A DNA stretch of 64,000 nucleotides from Rhizobium binae. Its GTDB lineage: Bacteria; Pseudomonadota; Alphaproteobacteria; Rhizobiales; Rhizobiaceae. The stretch is from the NCBI RefSeq assembly GCF_017357225.1, contig NZ_CP071607.1, positions 310,001 to 374,000 of the forward strand. The letters are read 5' to 3'. The first letter of the stretch is position 1; each line of letters opens with the position of its first letter. Positions 10,006 to 18,754 of the stretch are shown one piece after another. The notes under the pieces are model-generated. The model was given only the letters and a program-made list of their open reading frames with translations, was not told the DNA's origin and ran no database searches. The position numbers were made by a program, and so were the translations under genes.

Positions 10006-10722
10006 ATGACCAAGGATCAGAGTGACCCATCGAAGCAGATCCGGCGCCGGGAGATCATCCGGGCAGGAACGACCGTCGAGCAGATGGTGCGGGCAATCGC
10101 TGACATGATCGTGACCGGGCAGATGCTGCCGGGTGACAAGCTCGACGAAATTTCGCTGGCGGCCCGTTTCGAAGTGTCGCGCACCCCGGTGCGCGAGGCG
10201 CTCCGGGAACTCGGAGCGATGGGGCTTGTCGAACGCGAACCGAACCGCAGCGCCGTCGTCACCAATGTAACGGAAACCTATCTGCATTCGATGTTCGAGG
10301 CGATGGCGGAACTCGAGAGCATTTGCGCGCGGCTTTCCGCCGAGCGGATGACGATCGAGGAACGGCGCCTTTTGGAAATCGAGCACCGCGCCTCGGCCCG
10401 GCTCGTGCGTCAGGGCGCCGACGAAGAGTATGCTGCCTATAACACCGAATTTCATAGTCGGCTCTATCGCGGCGCCCACAACGAGCACATCCATGAACTG
10501 GTGACGCAGAGCAGGGCCCGGCTTGCGCCTTTTCGCCGCGCGCAGTTCCGGCTGTCCGGTCGGCTGGCGAAATCCTACGACGAGCATGACGTGATCGTGA
10601 CGGCGATCATGCGGGCGGATAGTGCGGCCGCCGCGCGGGCGGCCTATGCCCATGTGGAAATCGTCAGCGATGCCAGCGCCGTCTTTGCGGCCGCTACCGA
10701 GCAGAAAGAGCGCGGCGCTTGA
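10006..10722 (+). CDS. GntR-family (FadR/FCD subfamily) transcriptional regulator
   Basis: 238-residue regulator with an N-terminal winged helix (LDEISLAARFEVSRTPVREALRELG is the recognition part, roughly residues 45-70) and a C-terminal helical FCD ligand domain. FCD metal-binding residues are suggested in YNTEFH, SYDEHDVIV and AYAHVEI. The start at 10006 is chosen because an earlier ATG at 9982 would read through the palindromic site. It stands opposite the biuret-type operon and is its probable regulator; a carboxylate or ureide effector is likely from the family. Confidence 0.88.
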   Translation: MTKDQSDPSKQIRRREIIRAGTTVEQMVRAIADMIVTGQMLPGDKLDEISLAARFEVSRTPVREALRELGAMGLVEREPNRSAVVTNVTETYLHSMFEAMAELESICARLSAERMTIEERRLLEIEHRASARLVRQGADEEYAAYNTEFHSRLYRGAHNEHIHELVTQSRARLAPFRRAQFRLSGRLAKSYDEHDVIVTAIMRADSAAAARAAYAHVEIVSDASAVFAAATEQKERGA

Positions 10723-11489
10723 CGTCGGAGAGGGTTTGGCCGGGGAGTTGAAGCAACAAGGTATGACAGCCGCCTCGGAGAACTACTCCACCAGGTACTG
10801 TCACATTTTGACGCGCGGGCGCATGGAAGCCGCAAGGTGGATTCGGGCGAGTTGCAGCGCGGCCATCCTCCATTGGCTAGTCGCGGCTTGGCGGAAGGAT
10901 CGGATCTGGGTGCGGGACGATTTGATTCGCAGTTTGCTCATAACGGTAAGGCGCTCCTATATCGACGGCTAATGACGGCCGCGCCATATGGGCAGCCGGA
11001 AATCAGGAGTTTCTGGCGCATATGATATGCGGACCCGCGCCCCCGTCCGGCGCGTCCTGCGGCAGGCTGAAGAAGCGTTTGGCCATTTCGGTGGGGCCGA
11101 GATCCTTCAGTAAGATGAAGCCGAGCGCGGCCTCGCCCTGCTGATAATCGACGGCCAGATCGAACCGGGCGTCGATCCCGATGCGAAGGCCGAGGAGGTG
11201 CTGAAGCTTGCCGGCCTGGGGCTGGCGGCCGCGAAATGATGTGTCGACGGCTTCAGCGGCTTGCCGCGGACGCCGAATGCTTGAAACGTAGGGCAGGGAA
11301 ACCGCTGAAGGCGAAAAATCCTCGGTGGACATTACTGCGCCAGAACGAGTTTTTTAACCATCCGTGGGCTGGGGCCTGGCTCGCCCGATTTTCAAATCAG
11401 GCGAGTCATCATCTCACCGCCGGCGTAGGCAAGTGGATGCCATCACGAGGCTTAAACCGATCGAATAGGGTTGGCCCAACGCCACCCGA
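10723..11489. other. Gene-free stretch with decayed reading frames
   Basis: No intact gene could be supported in this 770-bp gap. On the plus strand, 11032-11239 reads in one frame as short peptide-like pieces separated by a TAA. The last piece (ALLIIDGQIEPGVDPDAKAE and onward) resembles the C-terminal tail of a TetR-type regulator, but the match is weak. The remaining frames show no recognisable family. It may be the scar between the biuret island and the gra cluster. Confidence 0.35.
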
Positions 11490-12791
11490 TCAGTGCGGTA
11501 TGGTGCGATATAGCAGTGTCGCGAGCGCCAGGAGGCATCCCAAGGCTGCTACCGATGCGAAGATGTAGAAGTTCCACTGCGGAGCCAGGCCTGCACCCAG
11601 AACCGCACCGCCGATGGCCGGTCCTATCATGCCTCCGATACGGCCGATGCCGAGCGAGAAGCCAAGGCCGGTTCCACGGATTTCGACCGGATAGAGGTTT
11701 CCAACGAGAACGTTGGCGAGGATCTGCGTGCCGATCGTTCCCGTACCGGCAAGTGCTACGAGACCATAGACCTGGAGACCTTGGTTCACCTGCGTCAGCA
11801 ACCCGATCGAGCAGGCTCCGAGGAGAAACATACCCGCCACGACTATTTTGACGTTTCCGCGGTCGGCAACCCGTGCGCCGATCAGGAGGCCGACTGCGGC
11901 TCCGAGATTGAGCGTTACGGAGAAGAGCAGGGCGGAACCGAGATCATAGCCCATCTTGTTCATGATGGTCGGAAGCCAGTTGACCATGCCGAATGTGAGC
12001 AGAAGCGAGCAGAAGTGGATGCCCCATGCGTTCAATGTCGGCAGCAGGCGACCTTCGGAAAACAGCGACCTGATGCCGACCTGGCGTGACACAGCAGGCC
12101 TGGCTACGGGGTTGGGCAGCCCGTACTGGTTTGCAATCTGGTTGGCTTCGGTCTGGCGGTTTTTCGTTGCCAGCCATTCGGGGGATTCGGGGATGAGGCG
12201 GATGAAGAAAGGCAGAAGCAGGATCGGTGTGCCGCCGATGATCATCAGTGGACGCCATCCGTATTTCTGCACCAGCAGCATTCCGAGGATACCCGAGATG
12301 ATGCCGCCAGCCAGATAACCGAGAAGAGCAATCGAGTAGGCTATTGCCTTCCGCTTCGGCGGAGAAAACTCGATGATCAACGCAGTTACCGTGGGAAAAA
12401 GAGCCCCAAGGCCCAGACCGGCTAGAAAGCGTGTTCCCTCGAAAACGAGAAAGTTCGGCGCAAGACCGCTGCCGATCATCATAACGGAGAAGCTCAGCAG
12501 ACTGCCTATGATGACCTTGCGGCGACCTATCCTGTCAGCGAGTGTTCCGGCGACGAGAGCGCCCAGCAGCATACCGAACAGGGTGATGGAGGCAGCTCGT
12601 CCCACCAGGCCGGGCGTCAGGCCCCAGCTGGCTTCGCCGAGCAATGCCGGCGCGACCGCGCCGTAGACGATCAGGTCATAGCCGTCGAACAGGATCAGCA
12701 GGCCGCAAAGAGCGATGATGATATTCGGGCTGCGAACGTTTTCCTTGATAATAGCGAGATCTTGTATGGCCAATTTTCCCTCCCCATACAT
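11490..12791 (-). CDS. MFS aromatic-acid transporter (AAHS type), probable gamma-resorcylate carrier
   Basis: Twelve-helix major facilitator of about 433 residues. The AAHS/MFS marks are LFDGYDLIVYGAVAP in helix 1, GTLADRIGRRKVIIG in loop 2-3 and PESPEWL in the central loop. It should import the aromatic acid used by the gra genes and may correspond to GraK of Rhizobium sp. MTP-10005. The start is uncertain: ATG at 12791 has no good ribosome site, whereas TTG at 12773 lies five bases after GGGGAGGG. A TTGCAANTGCAA site is upstream and is shared with the gra promoter. Confidence 0.86.
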   Translation of the reverse strand: MYGEGKLAIQDLAIIKENVRSPNIIIALCGLLILFDGYDLIVYGAVAPALLGEASWGLTPGLVGRAASITLFGMLLGALVAGTLADRIGRRKVIIGSLLSFSVMMIGSGLAPNFLVFEGTRFLAGLGLGALFPTVTALIIEFSPPKRKAIAYSIALLGYLAGGIISGILGMLLVQKYGWRPLMIIGGTPILLLPFFIRLIPESPEWLATKNRQTEANQIANQYGLPNPVARPAVSRQVGIRSLFSEGRLLPTLNAWGIHFCSLLLTFGMVNWLPTIMNKMGYDLGSALLFSVTLNLGAAVGLLIGARVADRGNVKIVVAGMFLLGACSIGLLTQVNQGLQVYGLVALAGTGTIGTQILANVLVGNLYPVEIRGTGLGFSLGIGRIGGMIGPAIGGAVLGAGLAPQWNFYIFASVAALGCLLALATLLYRTIPH

Positions 12792-12956
12792 TTGAGTACA
12801 GGAAGTACGCTCCTGCCAGCGGCAGGTCCGCGTTGATCCATGTACAAATCCTCCTGGATCGTTGCCGGCGAGGTTCCTCCCAGCCGCCAGACTCACCCGA
12901 GAGAGAGCGATGTCAAGACAACGATGACATGCCATTAAATACTTGCGAATAAAATA

Positions 12957-12970
12957 TTTGCAACTGCAAA
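12957..12970. promoter_or_regulatory. Candidate GraR operator upstream of the MFS carrier gene
   Basis: TTTGCA-AC-TGCAAA, a perfect 6-bp inverted repeat just after the stop of the MarR gene and about 165 bp before the carrier start. Its core TTGCAANTGCAA recurs between the -35 and -10 of the gra operon, so both units are probably controlled by the same MarR protein. Confidence 0.5.
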
Positions 12971-12974
12971 CTTT

Positions 12975-13427
12975 TCAGCCCGCAACTTTTCCCTTTGCGG
13001 ATATTGCCGGCAGGTTGCTGTGCATGCGGCGCAGCGCCTTCTTCAGGGCTGCGACCTCTTCGTCCGACATGCCCTGCACCGCGGTGCGTTCGAGTTCCAC
13101 GGCAAGCGGCATAAGCCTTTCCGTCATCGCCTCGCCCTGCGGGGTCAGCCTTACGATGACGATACGGCCATTATCTTCCGGACGTGTTCGCGACACCAGC
13201 TTGCGCTTGGCCAGTGTGCCGACGAGGCGCGAAAGCGTCGAAATCTCGACAGAGACGACGTCGGCGAGATCCCCCAGGGTGCTCTCTTGGCGCTCTTTGA
13301 GCATGGCCAGGACCCGGTACATCGCCACGCTGAGATTGTCTTCGGCGATTCTCTGCGCGAAGACCTCGGCTATCCGCACGCCGGCGCGATTGAGAAGATA
13401 GGGAACGGAATCGGTAAGTTTGTACAT
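12975..13427 (-). CDS. graR: MarR-family regulator of the gra cluster
   Basis: 150-residue MarR regulator. The winged helix spans roughly residues 35-100, with STLGDLADVVSVEISTLSR as helix-turn-helix and the wing RTRPEDNGRIVIVRLT. It is divergent from the flavin reductase gene, as graR is from graDAFCB in Rhizobium sp. MTP-10005. By analogy it represses the pathway until gamma-resorcylate binds. ATG at 13427 is preferred because the longer frame has no family match in its extension. Confidence 0.85.
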   Translation of the reverse strand: MYKLTDSVPYLLNRAGVRIAEVFAQRIAEDNLSVAMYRVLAMLKERQESTLGDLADVVSVEISTLSRLVGTLAKRKLVSRTRPEDNGRIVIVRLTPQGEAMTERLMPLAVELERTAVQGMSDEEVAALKKALRRMHSNLPAISAKGKVAG

Positions 13428-13572
13428 GTCTCTGTCTGCTGGCGGGATTCGGCTTGCTGAAGGCTCTCTCCGACATGCACTTAAATTACCGGGATGACAA
13501 TACGATTGGCTTTCGACTGCCGAGAACGGTTGGATAGAGCAAGCATTTTCCCGCCTAATCTCTAAATTTGCA

Positions 13573-13600
13573 TTGACAATAGTTGCAAATGCAATAGTTT
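13573..13600 (+). promoter_or_regulatory. gra operon promoter with overlapping MarR site
   Basis: A consensus TTGACA at 13573 is followed 16 bp later by TAGTTT as a weak -10. Between them lies TTGCAAATGCAA (13583-13594), and an ATTTGCA/TGCAAAT inverted repeat frames the -35. A repressor bound here would block RNA polymerase. The assignment rests on motif, spacing and the second copy near 12960. Confidence 0.5.
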
Positions 13601-13628
13601 GGGCCCCAAGGAGATACGGGAGGAAATC

Positions 13629-14168
13629 ATGTCTGCCACTGCTGCCCTCGGCATAGCGCCGACGCCCGCACCGATCAGCGATGCGTTTCGATCGACCATG
13701 CGCCGTTTCCCGGCGACGGTGACGGTCATTTCCGCCTGTCGCAACGGTGCCGATCATGGAATGACGGCTACTGCTGTCACATCACTTTCGATGGATCCGC
13801 CATCTCTCATTATCTGCCTGAACAATCGCACCTACCTGCACGACATGCTGCTCGAGGTGCCGGAATTCGCCGTCAGCGTTCTGACGGACAGGCAGGCAGC
13901 CGTATCGGAAGGGTTCAGCGGCAAGATTGCGCCTGAGCGTCGCTTCGATGCTGCCGATTGGGTTCGCCATGAGCGTGGCATGATGGTCCTGGGCTCCGCT
14001 CATGCCTCGGTTGTCTGCCGCCGTATGGGCGCGGTTCCTTATGGCACGCACACGATCTTCATCGGGCAGGTGGTGGATACACGCCATTCCGACGACACGA
14101 CCGCGCTGATGTACGAGAATTCGAAATACTGCGCGCCACAGCACGCGCTTCCTGCATCCCAGAACTGA
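13629..14168 (+). CDS. graD: Flavin reductase component of resorcinol hydroxylase
   Basis: Supplies reduced flavin to the oxygenase encoded next. The 179-residue protein has the flavin reductase-like (FMN-binding split barrel) fold: FRSTMRRFPATVTVISACRNG at the start, then GMTATAVTSLSMDPPSLIICL, which is the flavin-binding signature. GGGAGGAAATC precedes the ATG. It heads an operon whose order (reductase, oxygenase, decarboxylase, maleylacetate reductase, ring-cleavage dioxygenase) equals graDAFCB. Confidence 0.9.
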   Translation: MSATAALGIAPTPAPISDAFRSTMRRFPATVTVISACRNGADHGMTATAVTSLSMDPPSLIICLNNRTYLHDMLLEVPEFAVSVLTDRQAAVSEGFSGKIAPERRFDAADWVRHERGMMVLGSAHASVVCRRMGAVPYGTHTIFIGQVVDTRHSDDTTALMYENSKYCAPQHALPASQN

Positions 14169-14178
14169 AGGTAGTTCC

Positions 14179-15411
14179 ATGAACAATACAGCTGCCCTGT
14201 TGCCCGCTTCGGCGCGGGTTGAGAACGCATGCCTTGCAGATCGTATCGCCCCGGTGTTGAACGAGATCAGTGCCGGTGCGCGCGACACGGAAAAATCCGG
14301 CCGCGTGCCGGCACGCAATATCGATCTGCTGCGCTCCGTCGGCTATTTCGATATCGTCAAGCCTGCCCGTTTCGGTGGCGACGAAGGATCGTTTGCCGAG
14401 CTTGTCGATGCAAATATCGAACTGTCGTCGGCCTGTGCCTCCACCGGCTGGGTTGCCGGCCTCCTTTCCGCGCATCAATGGCTCCTCGCCATGTTCGATG
14501 AAAGGGTTCAGCAGGAGGTGTGGGGCAGCAATCCGGATGCCCTGCTCTGCGGTTCCTATGCGCCGGTCCGCATGGCGGAACGCGTCGAAGGTGGTTTCCG
14601 GTTATCTGGAGATTGGGCCTTTGCGAGCGGATGCGAAAATGCCCAGTGGGCGCTCTGTGCGGCGATCATTCCGGCAAACGGCGAGGGGGAGCGTCCTGTA
14701 CCGGCGTTCCTTCTGGTTCCCGCCAGCGATTATGCCATTGCCGAGACCTGGGATGTGGTCGGCCTCGCGGGCACCGGCTCAAAAAGCCTGACCCTCAAGA
14801 ACGTCTTCGTTCCGGAATACCGCATGCTGAGTTTTCCGGACGCGACCTCCGGTAGAACGCCGGGCGGACGAGGCTATAGGGGTATCGGCCTTTTCAACAT
14901 TCCGCTGCTCATGGGGGTTCCGTTCTGCCTCGGCAGCGCAGCCGTCGGTGCGGCGAAGGGCGCACTGGAGAGCTATATCGACCACATGGGAGCCCGTGTG
15001 ACACGTGGTGCAGTGGCTGGTGGCAACAACAAGATCGCGGAATTTCCGACGATCCAGCTTCGCGTGGCGGAAGCCTCCGCATGCGTGGATGCCGCCCGCG
15101 AAATCATTCTGCGCGATATTGCCCGGGCGCAGCAACTGGCCCAGGCCCGCGAGGATGGCACCGGCGAGATCACCGAGGACGATCGGATTCTCGCCCGTCG
15201 CAGCCAGTCCTTTGCGGTCAGCCTGGCTCTTCGGGCCGTCGAAGCTCTCAATGCATCGACAGGCGGCCTCGGCCTCCAGATGTCCAACCCCGTCCAGCGG
15301 GCATGGCGCGATGCAAATGCCGTCGGGCGCCATATTTCCATGAACTGGGATGCCGTGGGCACCATGGTCGGCCAGCAACTGCTCGGTCTTCCGCCCAGGG
15401 GGCAATTCTGA
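14179..15411 (+). CDS. graA: Resorcinol hydroxylase, oxygenase component
   Basis: Two-component flavin-dependent monooxygenase with the acyl-CoA dehydrogenase fold, 410 residues. It should hydroxylate resorcinol to hydroxyquinol with reduced flavin from the preceding gene. Visible segments include SACASTGWVAGLLSAHQW, the GDWAFASGCENAQWAL beta-domain and LALRAVEALNASTGGLGL near the C-terminus. It starts ten bases after graD. HsaA/HpaH-like hydroxylases have the same fold, so the substrate rests on the neighbours. Confidence 0.9.
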   Translation: MNNTAALLPASARVENACLADRIAPVLNEISAGARDTEKSGRVPARNIDLLRSVGYFDIVKPARFGGDEGSFAELVDANIELSSACASTGWVAGLLSAHQWLLAMFDERVQQEVWGSNPDALLCGSYAPVRMAERVEGGFRLSGDWAFASGCENAQWALCAAIIPANGEGERPVPAFLLVPASDYAIAETWDVVGLAGTGSKSLTLKNVFVPEYRMLSFPDATSGRTPGGRGYRGIGLFNIPLLMGVPFCLGSAAVGAAKGALESYIDHMGARVTRGAVAGGNNKIAEFPTIQLRVAEASACVDAAREIILRDIARAQQLAQAREDGTGEITEDDRILARRSQSFAVSLALRAVEALNASTGGLGLQMSNPVQRAWRDANAVGRHISMNWDAVGTMVGQQLLGLPPRGQF

Positions 15412-15458
15412 TCCGCCATCCCCATTATTTCGACCTAAGACAGGAAAGAGAGCATATC

Positions 15459-16439
15459 GTGCAAGGCAAGATCGCGCTTGAAGAACATTTCGCCATTCCC
15501 GAGACGCTGCAGGATTCGGCGGGGTTCGTGCCGGGCGACTACTGGACGGAACTGTCCGCCCGGCTTCTTGATATCCAGGACAAGCGTCTGCGGCTGATGG
15601 ATGCCCACGGCATCGAGAAAATGATCCTGTCGCTGAACGCTCCGGCCGTGCAAGCGATCCCGGATAAAGCAAAGGCTCTGGAGATATCCCGACGCGCCAA
15701 CGACTTTCTGGCGGAGCAATGCGTCAAGAACCCGAACCGTTTCCTGGGATTTGCAGCTTTGCCCCTGCAGGATCCAGATGCGGCCGCGCAGGAATTGCAG
15801 CGCTGCGTGACAACGATGGGTTTCGTCGGCGCACTGGTGAATGGCTTCTCGCAGGAAGGCGACGGAACCATGCCGCTTTACTACGACCTGCCGCAATATC
15901 GTTCGTTCTGGGCCGAAGTCGAAAAACTCAACGTTCCCTTCTATCTGCATCCGCGCAACCCGCTGCCGCAGGATAGCCGGATCTATGCCGGCCACTCCTG
16001 GCTGATGGGTCCGACATGGGCGTTCGCGCAGGAGACCGCTGTTCATGCGCTGCGCTTGATGGGATCCGGCCTGTTTGACGAGCACCCGGCTTTGCGGATC
16101 ATCGTCGGTCATATGGGCGAGGGACTGCCGTACATGATGTGGCGCATCGACAACCGGAATGCGTGGGTCAAGGTGGAAAAGAACTATCCGGCCAAACGCC
16201 CGATTGCCGATTATTTCAACGAGAATTTCTACATTACGACGTCGGGGAATTTCCGCACGCAATCGCTGATCGATGCTATGCTGGAAATCGGCGCGGACCG
16301 TATTCTGTTCTCGACAGACTGGCCATTCGAGAACGTCGATCATGCTGCAAACTGGTTCGACAGCACGACCATCTCCGAGACCGACCGTCTGAAGATCGGT
16401 CGCACCAACGCGGTTTCACTCTTCAAACTCGATCGATAG
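15459..16439 (+). CDS. graF: Gamma-resorcylate (2,6-dihydroxybenzoate) decarboxylase
   Basis: Non-oxidative, metal-dependent decarboxylase that turns gamma-resorcylate into resorcinol. The 326-residue protein matches, from memory, the crystallised Rhizobium enzyme over most of its length. The start is GTG at 15459 after AGGAAAGAG and gives VQGKIALEEHF, placing the metal ligands E8 and H10 at the known positions. LHPRNPLPQDSRIY and STDWPFEN hold the later histidine and aspartate. It is an amidohydrolase-superfamily barrel and lies one base before the next gene. Confidence 0.93.
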   Translation: MQGKIALEEHFAIPETLQDSAGFVPGDYWTELSARLLDIQDKRLRLMDAHGIEKMILSLNAPAVQAIPDKAKALEISRRANDFLAEQCVKNPNRFLGFAALPLQDPDAAAQELQRCVTTMGFVGALVNGFSQEGDGTMPLYYDLPQYRSFWAEVEKLNVPFYLHPRNPLPQDSRIYAGHSWLMGPTWAFAQETAVHALRLMGSGLFDEHPALRIIVGHMGEGLPYMMWRIDNRNAWVKVEKNYPAKRPIADYFNENFYITTSGNFRTQSLIDAMLEIGADRILFSTDWPFENVDHAANWFDSTTISETDRLKIGRTNAVSLFKLDR

Positions 16440-16440
16440 C

Positions 16441-17499
16441 ATGGTTGCATCTTTCAGATACACGGCCAGCGCGGCCCAAATCTTCTTCGGGAGCGGCTCG
16501 GTGAGTCGCCTCGCCGAGGCGATTACAGGGCAGGGCGGCAAGCGCGCCCTGATCCTTTCGACCCCGCACCAGAAAGCCGACGCTCAGCGCATCGCTGCTT
16601 CCCTCGGCCCGCTTGCGGCGGGATTATTCGACGGTGCTGTCATGCACACGCCGGTCGATGTGACCGAGCGCGCGATCGCGGCATACAATTTGGCCGGCGC
16701 CGATTGCGTGGTCGCAATCGGCGGCGGATCGACGATCGGTCTCGGCAAGGCGATGGCCTATCGCAACGACGCGCCACAAATCGTGGTGGCGACGACCTAT
16801 GCGGGGTCTGAGGTTACACCGATCCTCGGCCAGACGGAAAACGGGCAGAAGACGACGGTCCGCGGGCCTGGCATCCTGCCCGAAGTGGTGATCTACGACC
16901 CAGAATTGACATTGGGATTGCCGGTCAACATCAGCGTCAGCAGCGGGCTCAATGCAATGGCGCATGCGGTCGAAGGTCTCTATGCACAGGATCGCAATCC
17001 AATTTCGTCAATGATGGCGGTCGAGGGCCTGCGTGCGCTGAAGCAGGCGTTACCTCAAATCGTCAAGGCCCCTGGGGACATCGAGCCGCGAAGCGAAGCG
17101 CTTTACGGTTCCTGGCTGTGCGGTATGGTGCTCGGAGCGGTTGGCATGGCCCTGCATCACAAGCTCTGCCATACGCTGGGCGGTAGCTTCGATCTGCCGC
17201 ATGCGGAAACCCATGCGGTCATTCTTCCCCATTCTGCCGCCTACAATGCGGAGGCCGCAGCGGATGCGTTAAAACCCGCTGCCGATCTTTTTGGCGGCTC
17301 GCTGGGCGGCGGTGTCTATGATTTTGCTGCTTCGATCGGTGCCCCCTTGGCGCTGCGCGATCTGGGTATGAAGGAGGCCGATCTGGACCGTGCGGCGGAA
17401 CTCGCCGCCCAGAATCCTTACTGGAACCCGCGCCCGATCGAATGGGAAGCGATCCGGACTTTGTTGCAGAGCGCCTGGGAGGGCGCGCGGCCGCGTTAA
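16441..17499 (+). CDS. graC: Maleylacetate reductase
   Basis: Reduces maleylacetate to 3-oxoadipate with NAD(P)H. The 352-residue protein belongs to the iron-containing alcohol dehydrogenase family. The nucleotide-binding IGGGSTIGLGKA and the substrate-region ATTYAGSEVTPILGQTE are typical of maleylacetate reductases. Histidines near NAMAHAVEGLYA and ALHHKLCHTLGG occupy the usual metal-site positions. It starts one base after graF. Confidence 0.93.
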   Translation: MVASFRYTASAAQIFFGSGSVSRLAEAITGQGGKRALILSTPHQKADAQRIAASLGPLAAGLFDGAVMHTPVDVTERAIAAYNLAGADCVVAIGGGSTIGLGKAMAYRNDAPQIVVATTYAGSEVTPILGQTENGQKTTVRGPGILPEVVIYDPELTLGLPVNISVSSGLNAMAHAVEGLYAQDRNPISSMMAVEGLRALKQALPQIVKAPGDIEPRSEALYGSWLCGMVLGAVGMALHHKLCHTLGGSFDLPHAETHAVILPHSAAYNAEAAADALKPAADLFGGSLGGGVYDFAASIGAPLALRDLGMKEADLDRAAELAAQNPYWNPRPIEWEAIRTLLQSAWEGARPR

Positions 17500-17518
17500 C
17501 GTTTTGGAGGATGGGCAC

Positions 17519-18367
17519 GTGCCCGAATATTTCAGCGAAGAGAGATCCGCGGAAGCCGTCAACTCGCGGATGGGGCGGGACATTAATCCGCGTCTGGCCG
17601 AAATCATGGCGTCGCTTGTCAGGCACCTGCATGCCTTTGCCAAGGATATCAGCCTGACCCAGGAGGAATGGGAACTGGCCATCGGCTTCCTGACCCGAAC
17701 CGGCCATCTCTGTCATGACGAGCGACAGGAGTTCATCCTGCTCAGTGATACGCTGGGCTTGTCGATGCTTGTGGATGCCATCAACAACCGGCGTCCGCCG
17801 GGCGCCACGGAGAATACCGTGTTTGGACCGTTCCATATCGAAGGCGCGCCCATACGGCAGATGGGCGAAAACATCTCTCTCGACGGCAAGGGCGAGAGCT
17901 GTCTCTTCATCGGGCGAGTGCTGGATCTTTACGGCAATCCGATCGAGGGAGCTCAGATCGATGTATGGTCGGATAATGCCGATGGCTTCTACGATGTCCA
18001 GCAGCCGGACATCCAGCCGAAGTGGAACAACCGGGGCATCTTCGTCACCGGCGCAGATGGCACCTATAGTTTCGTCGGCATAAAGCCGGTCTCCTATCCG
18101 ATCCCGGATGACGGTCCGGTCGGCCAGATGCTGGCCTCGCTCGGCCGCCATCCCTACCGTCCCGCCCATACCCATTACCTGATCACGGCTTCAGGTTATC
18201 AAAAGCTCGTAACCCACACCTTTGTCGGCGACGATCCCTATCTGGAATCAGATACGGTGTTTGGTGTAAAAAAGAGCCTGATCGCGCCTTTCGAACGTGT
18301 CGATGGTCCGACGGCCTGGCGCTCCGATTTCGATTTCGTGCTGACGCCCGTCGAGACTGGACGGTGA
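17519..18367 (+). CDS. graB: Hydroxyquinol 1,2-dioxygenase
   Basis: Intradiol ring-cleaving Fe(III) enzyme, 282 residues, that opens hydroxyquinol to maleylacetate. It has the N-terminal helical dimerisation domain (RLAEIMASLVRHLHAFAKDI) and the intradiol signature LYGNPIEGAQIDVW followed by the YD pair. The tyrosine in HPYRPAHTHY and the two histidines there supply the iron ligands. The start is GTG eight bases after GGAGG; the nearby ATG at 17511 is in another frame. A short open frame overlaps its stop as GTGA. Confidence 0.92.
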   Translation: MPEYFSEERSAEAVNSRMGRDINPRLAEIMASLVRHLHAFAKDISLTQEEWELAIGFLTRTGHLCHDERQEFILLSDTLGLSMLVDAINNRRPPGATENTVFGPFHIEGAPIRQMGENISLDGKGESCLFIGRVLDLYGNPIEGAQIDVWSDNADGFYDVQQPDIQPKWNNRGIFVTGADGTYSFVGIKPVSYPIPDDGPVGQMLASLGRHPYRPAHTHYLITASGYQKLVTHTFVGDDPYLESDTVFGVKKSLIAPFERVDGPTAWRSDFDFVLTPVETGR

Positions 18368-18522
18368 TCGTCGTTCGCCATGCGGTATCCGATCCCGGCA
18401 AGGCTGCCGAACATTCCCGATTGATCGACGAACACAAGGCCTATCTGTGGGGCGTGCCGAAGGCGATGCAATTCTTTCTGCGACATGGTGATCAAAAAGG
18501 ATATCACGACTCCGAACGCTGA
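18364..18522 (+). pseudogene. Short frame coupled to graB, possibly a truncated fifth gra gene
   Basis: GTG at 18364 overlaps the graB stop as GTGA, the usual sign of coupled translation. The frame gives 52 residues (VIVVRHAVSDPGKAAEHSRL and on) and then stops. The start resembles small YciI-like or EthD-like ferredoxin-fold proteins, but it is about half their length. Known gra clusters carry an extra gene (graE) after graB, so this may be a remnant of it. It may also be a real small protein. Confidence 0.4.
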
Positions 18523-18754
18523 TGGTCTTCATCAGGCTGAAAGTCGTCATCCTTGCTCCCAATGTGGATGTTGACCAGCACGTCGAGAGGCGAGACTGTC
18601 GCATCTCTAACTGGCTCAACTGTCGCATTACTAAATAGAATGTACCCCGCTACAGGCGAATCTGGCGTAAGATAGCTTATGGAACTTGAAGGCGTTAAAG
18701 CAAACGTCGCTGCATAATACATTGAAAATATTCGACAGTTGATGGGTTCCCGCC

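Noticed and set aside
11003..11332. Minus-strand frame of about 109 codons in the gap after the GntR gene
   Set aside because: No family resemblance and composition unlike a soluble protein; the region reads as scar on both strands.
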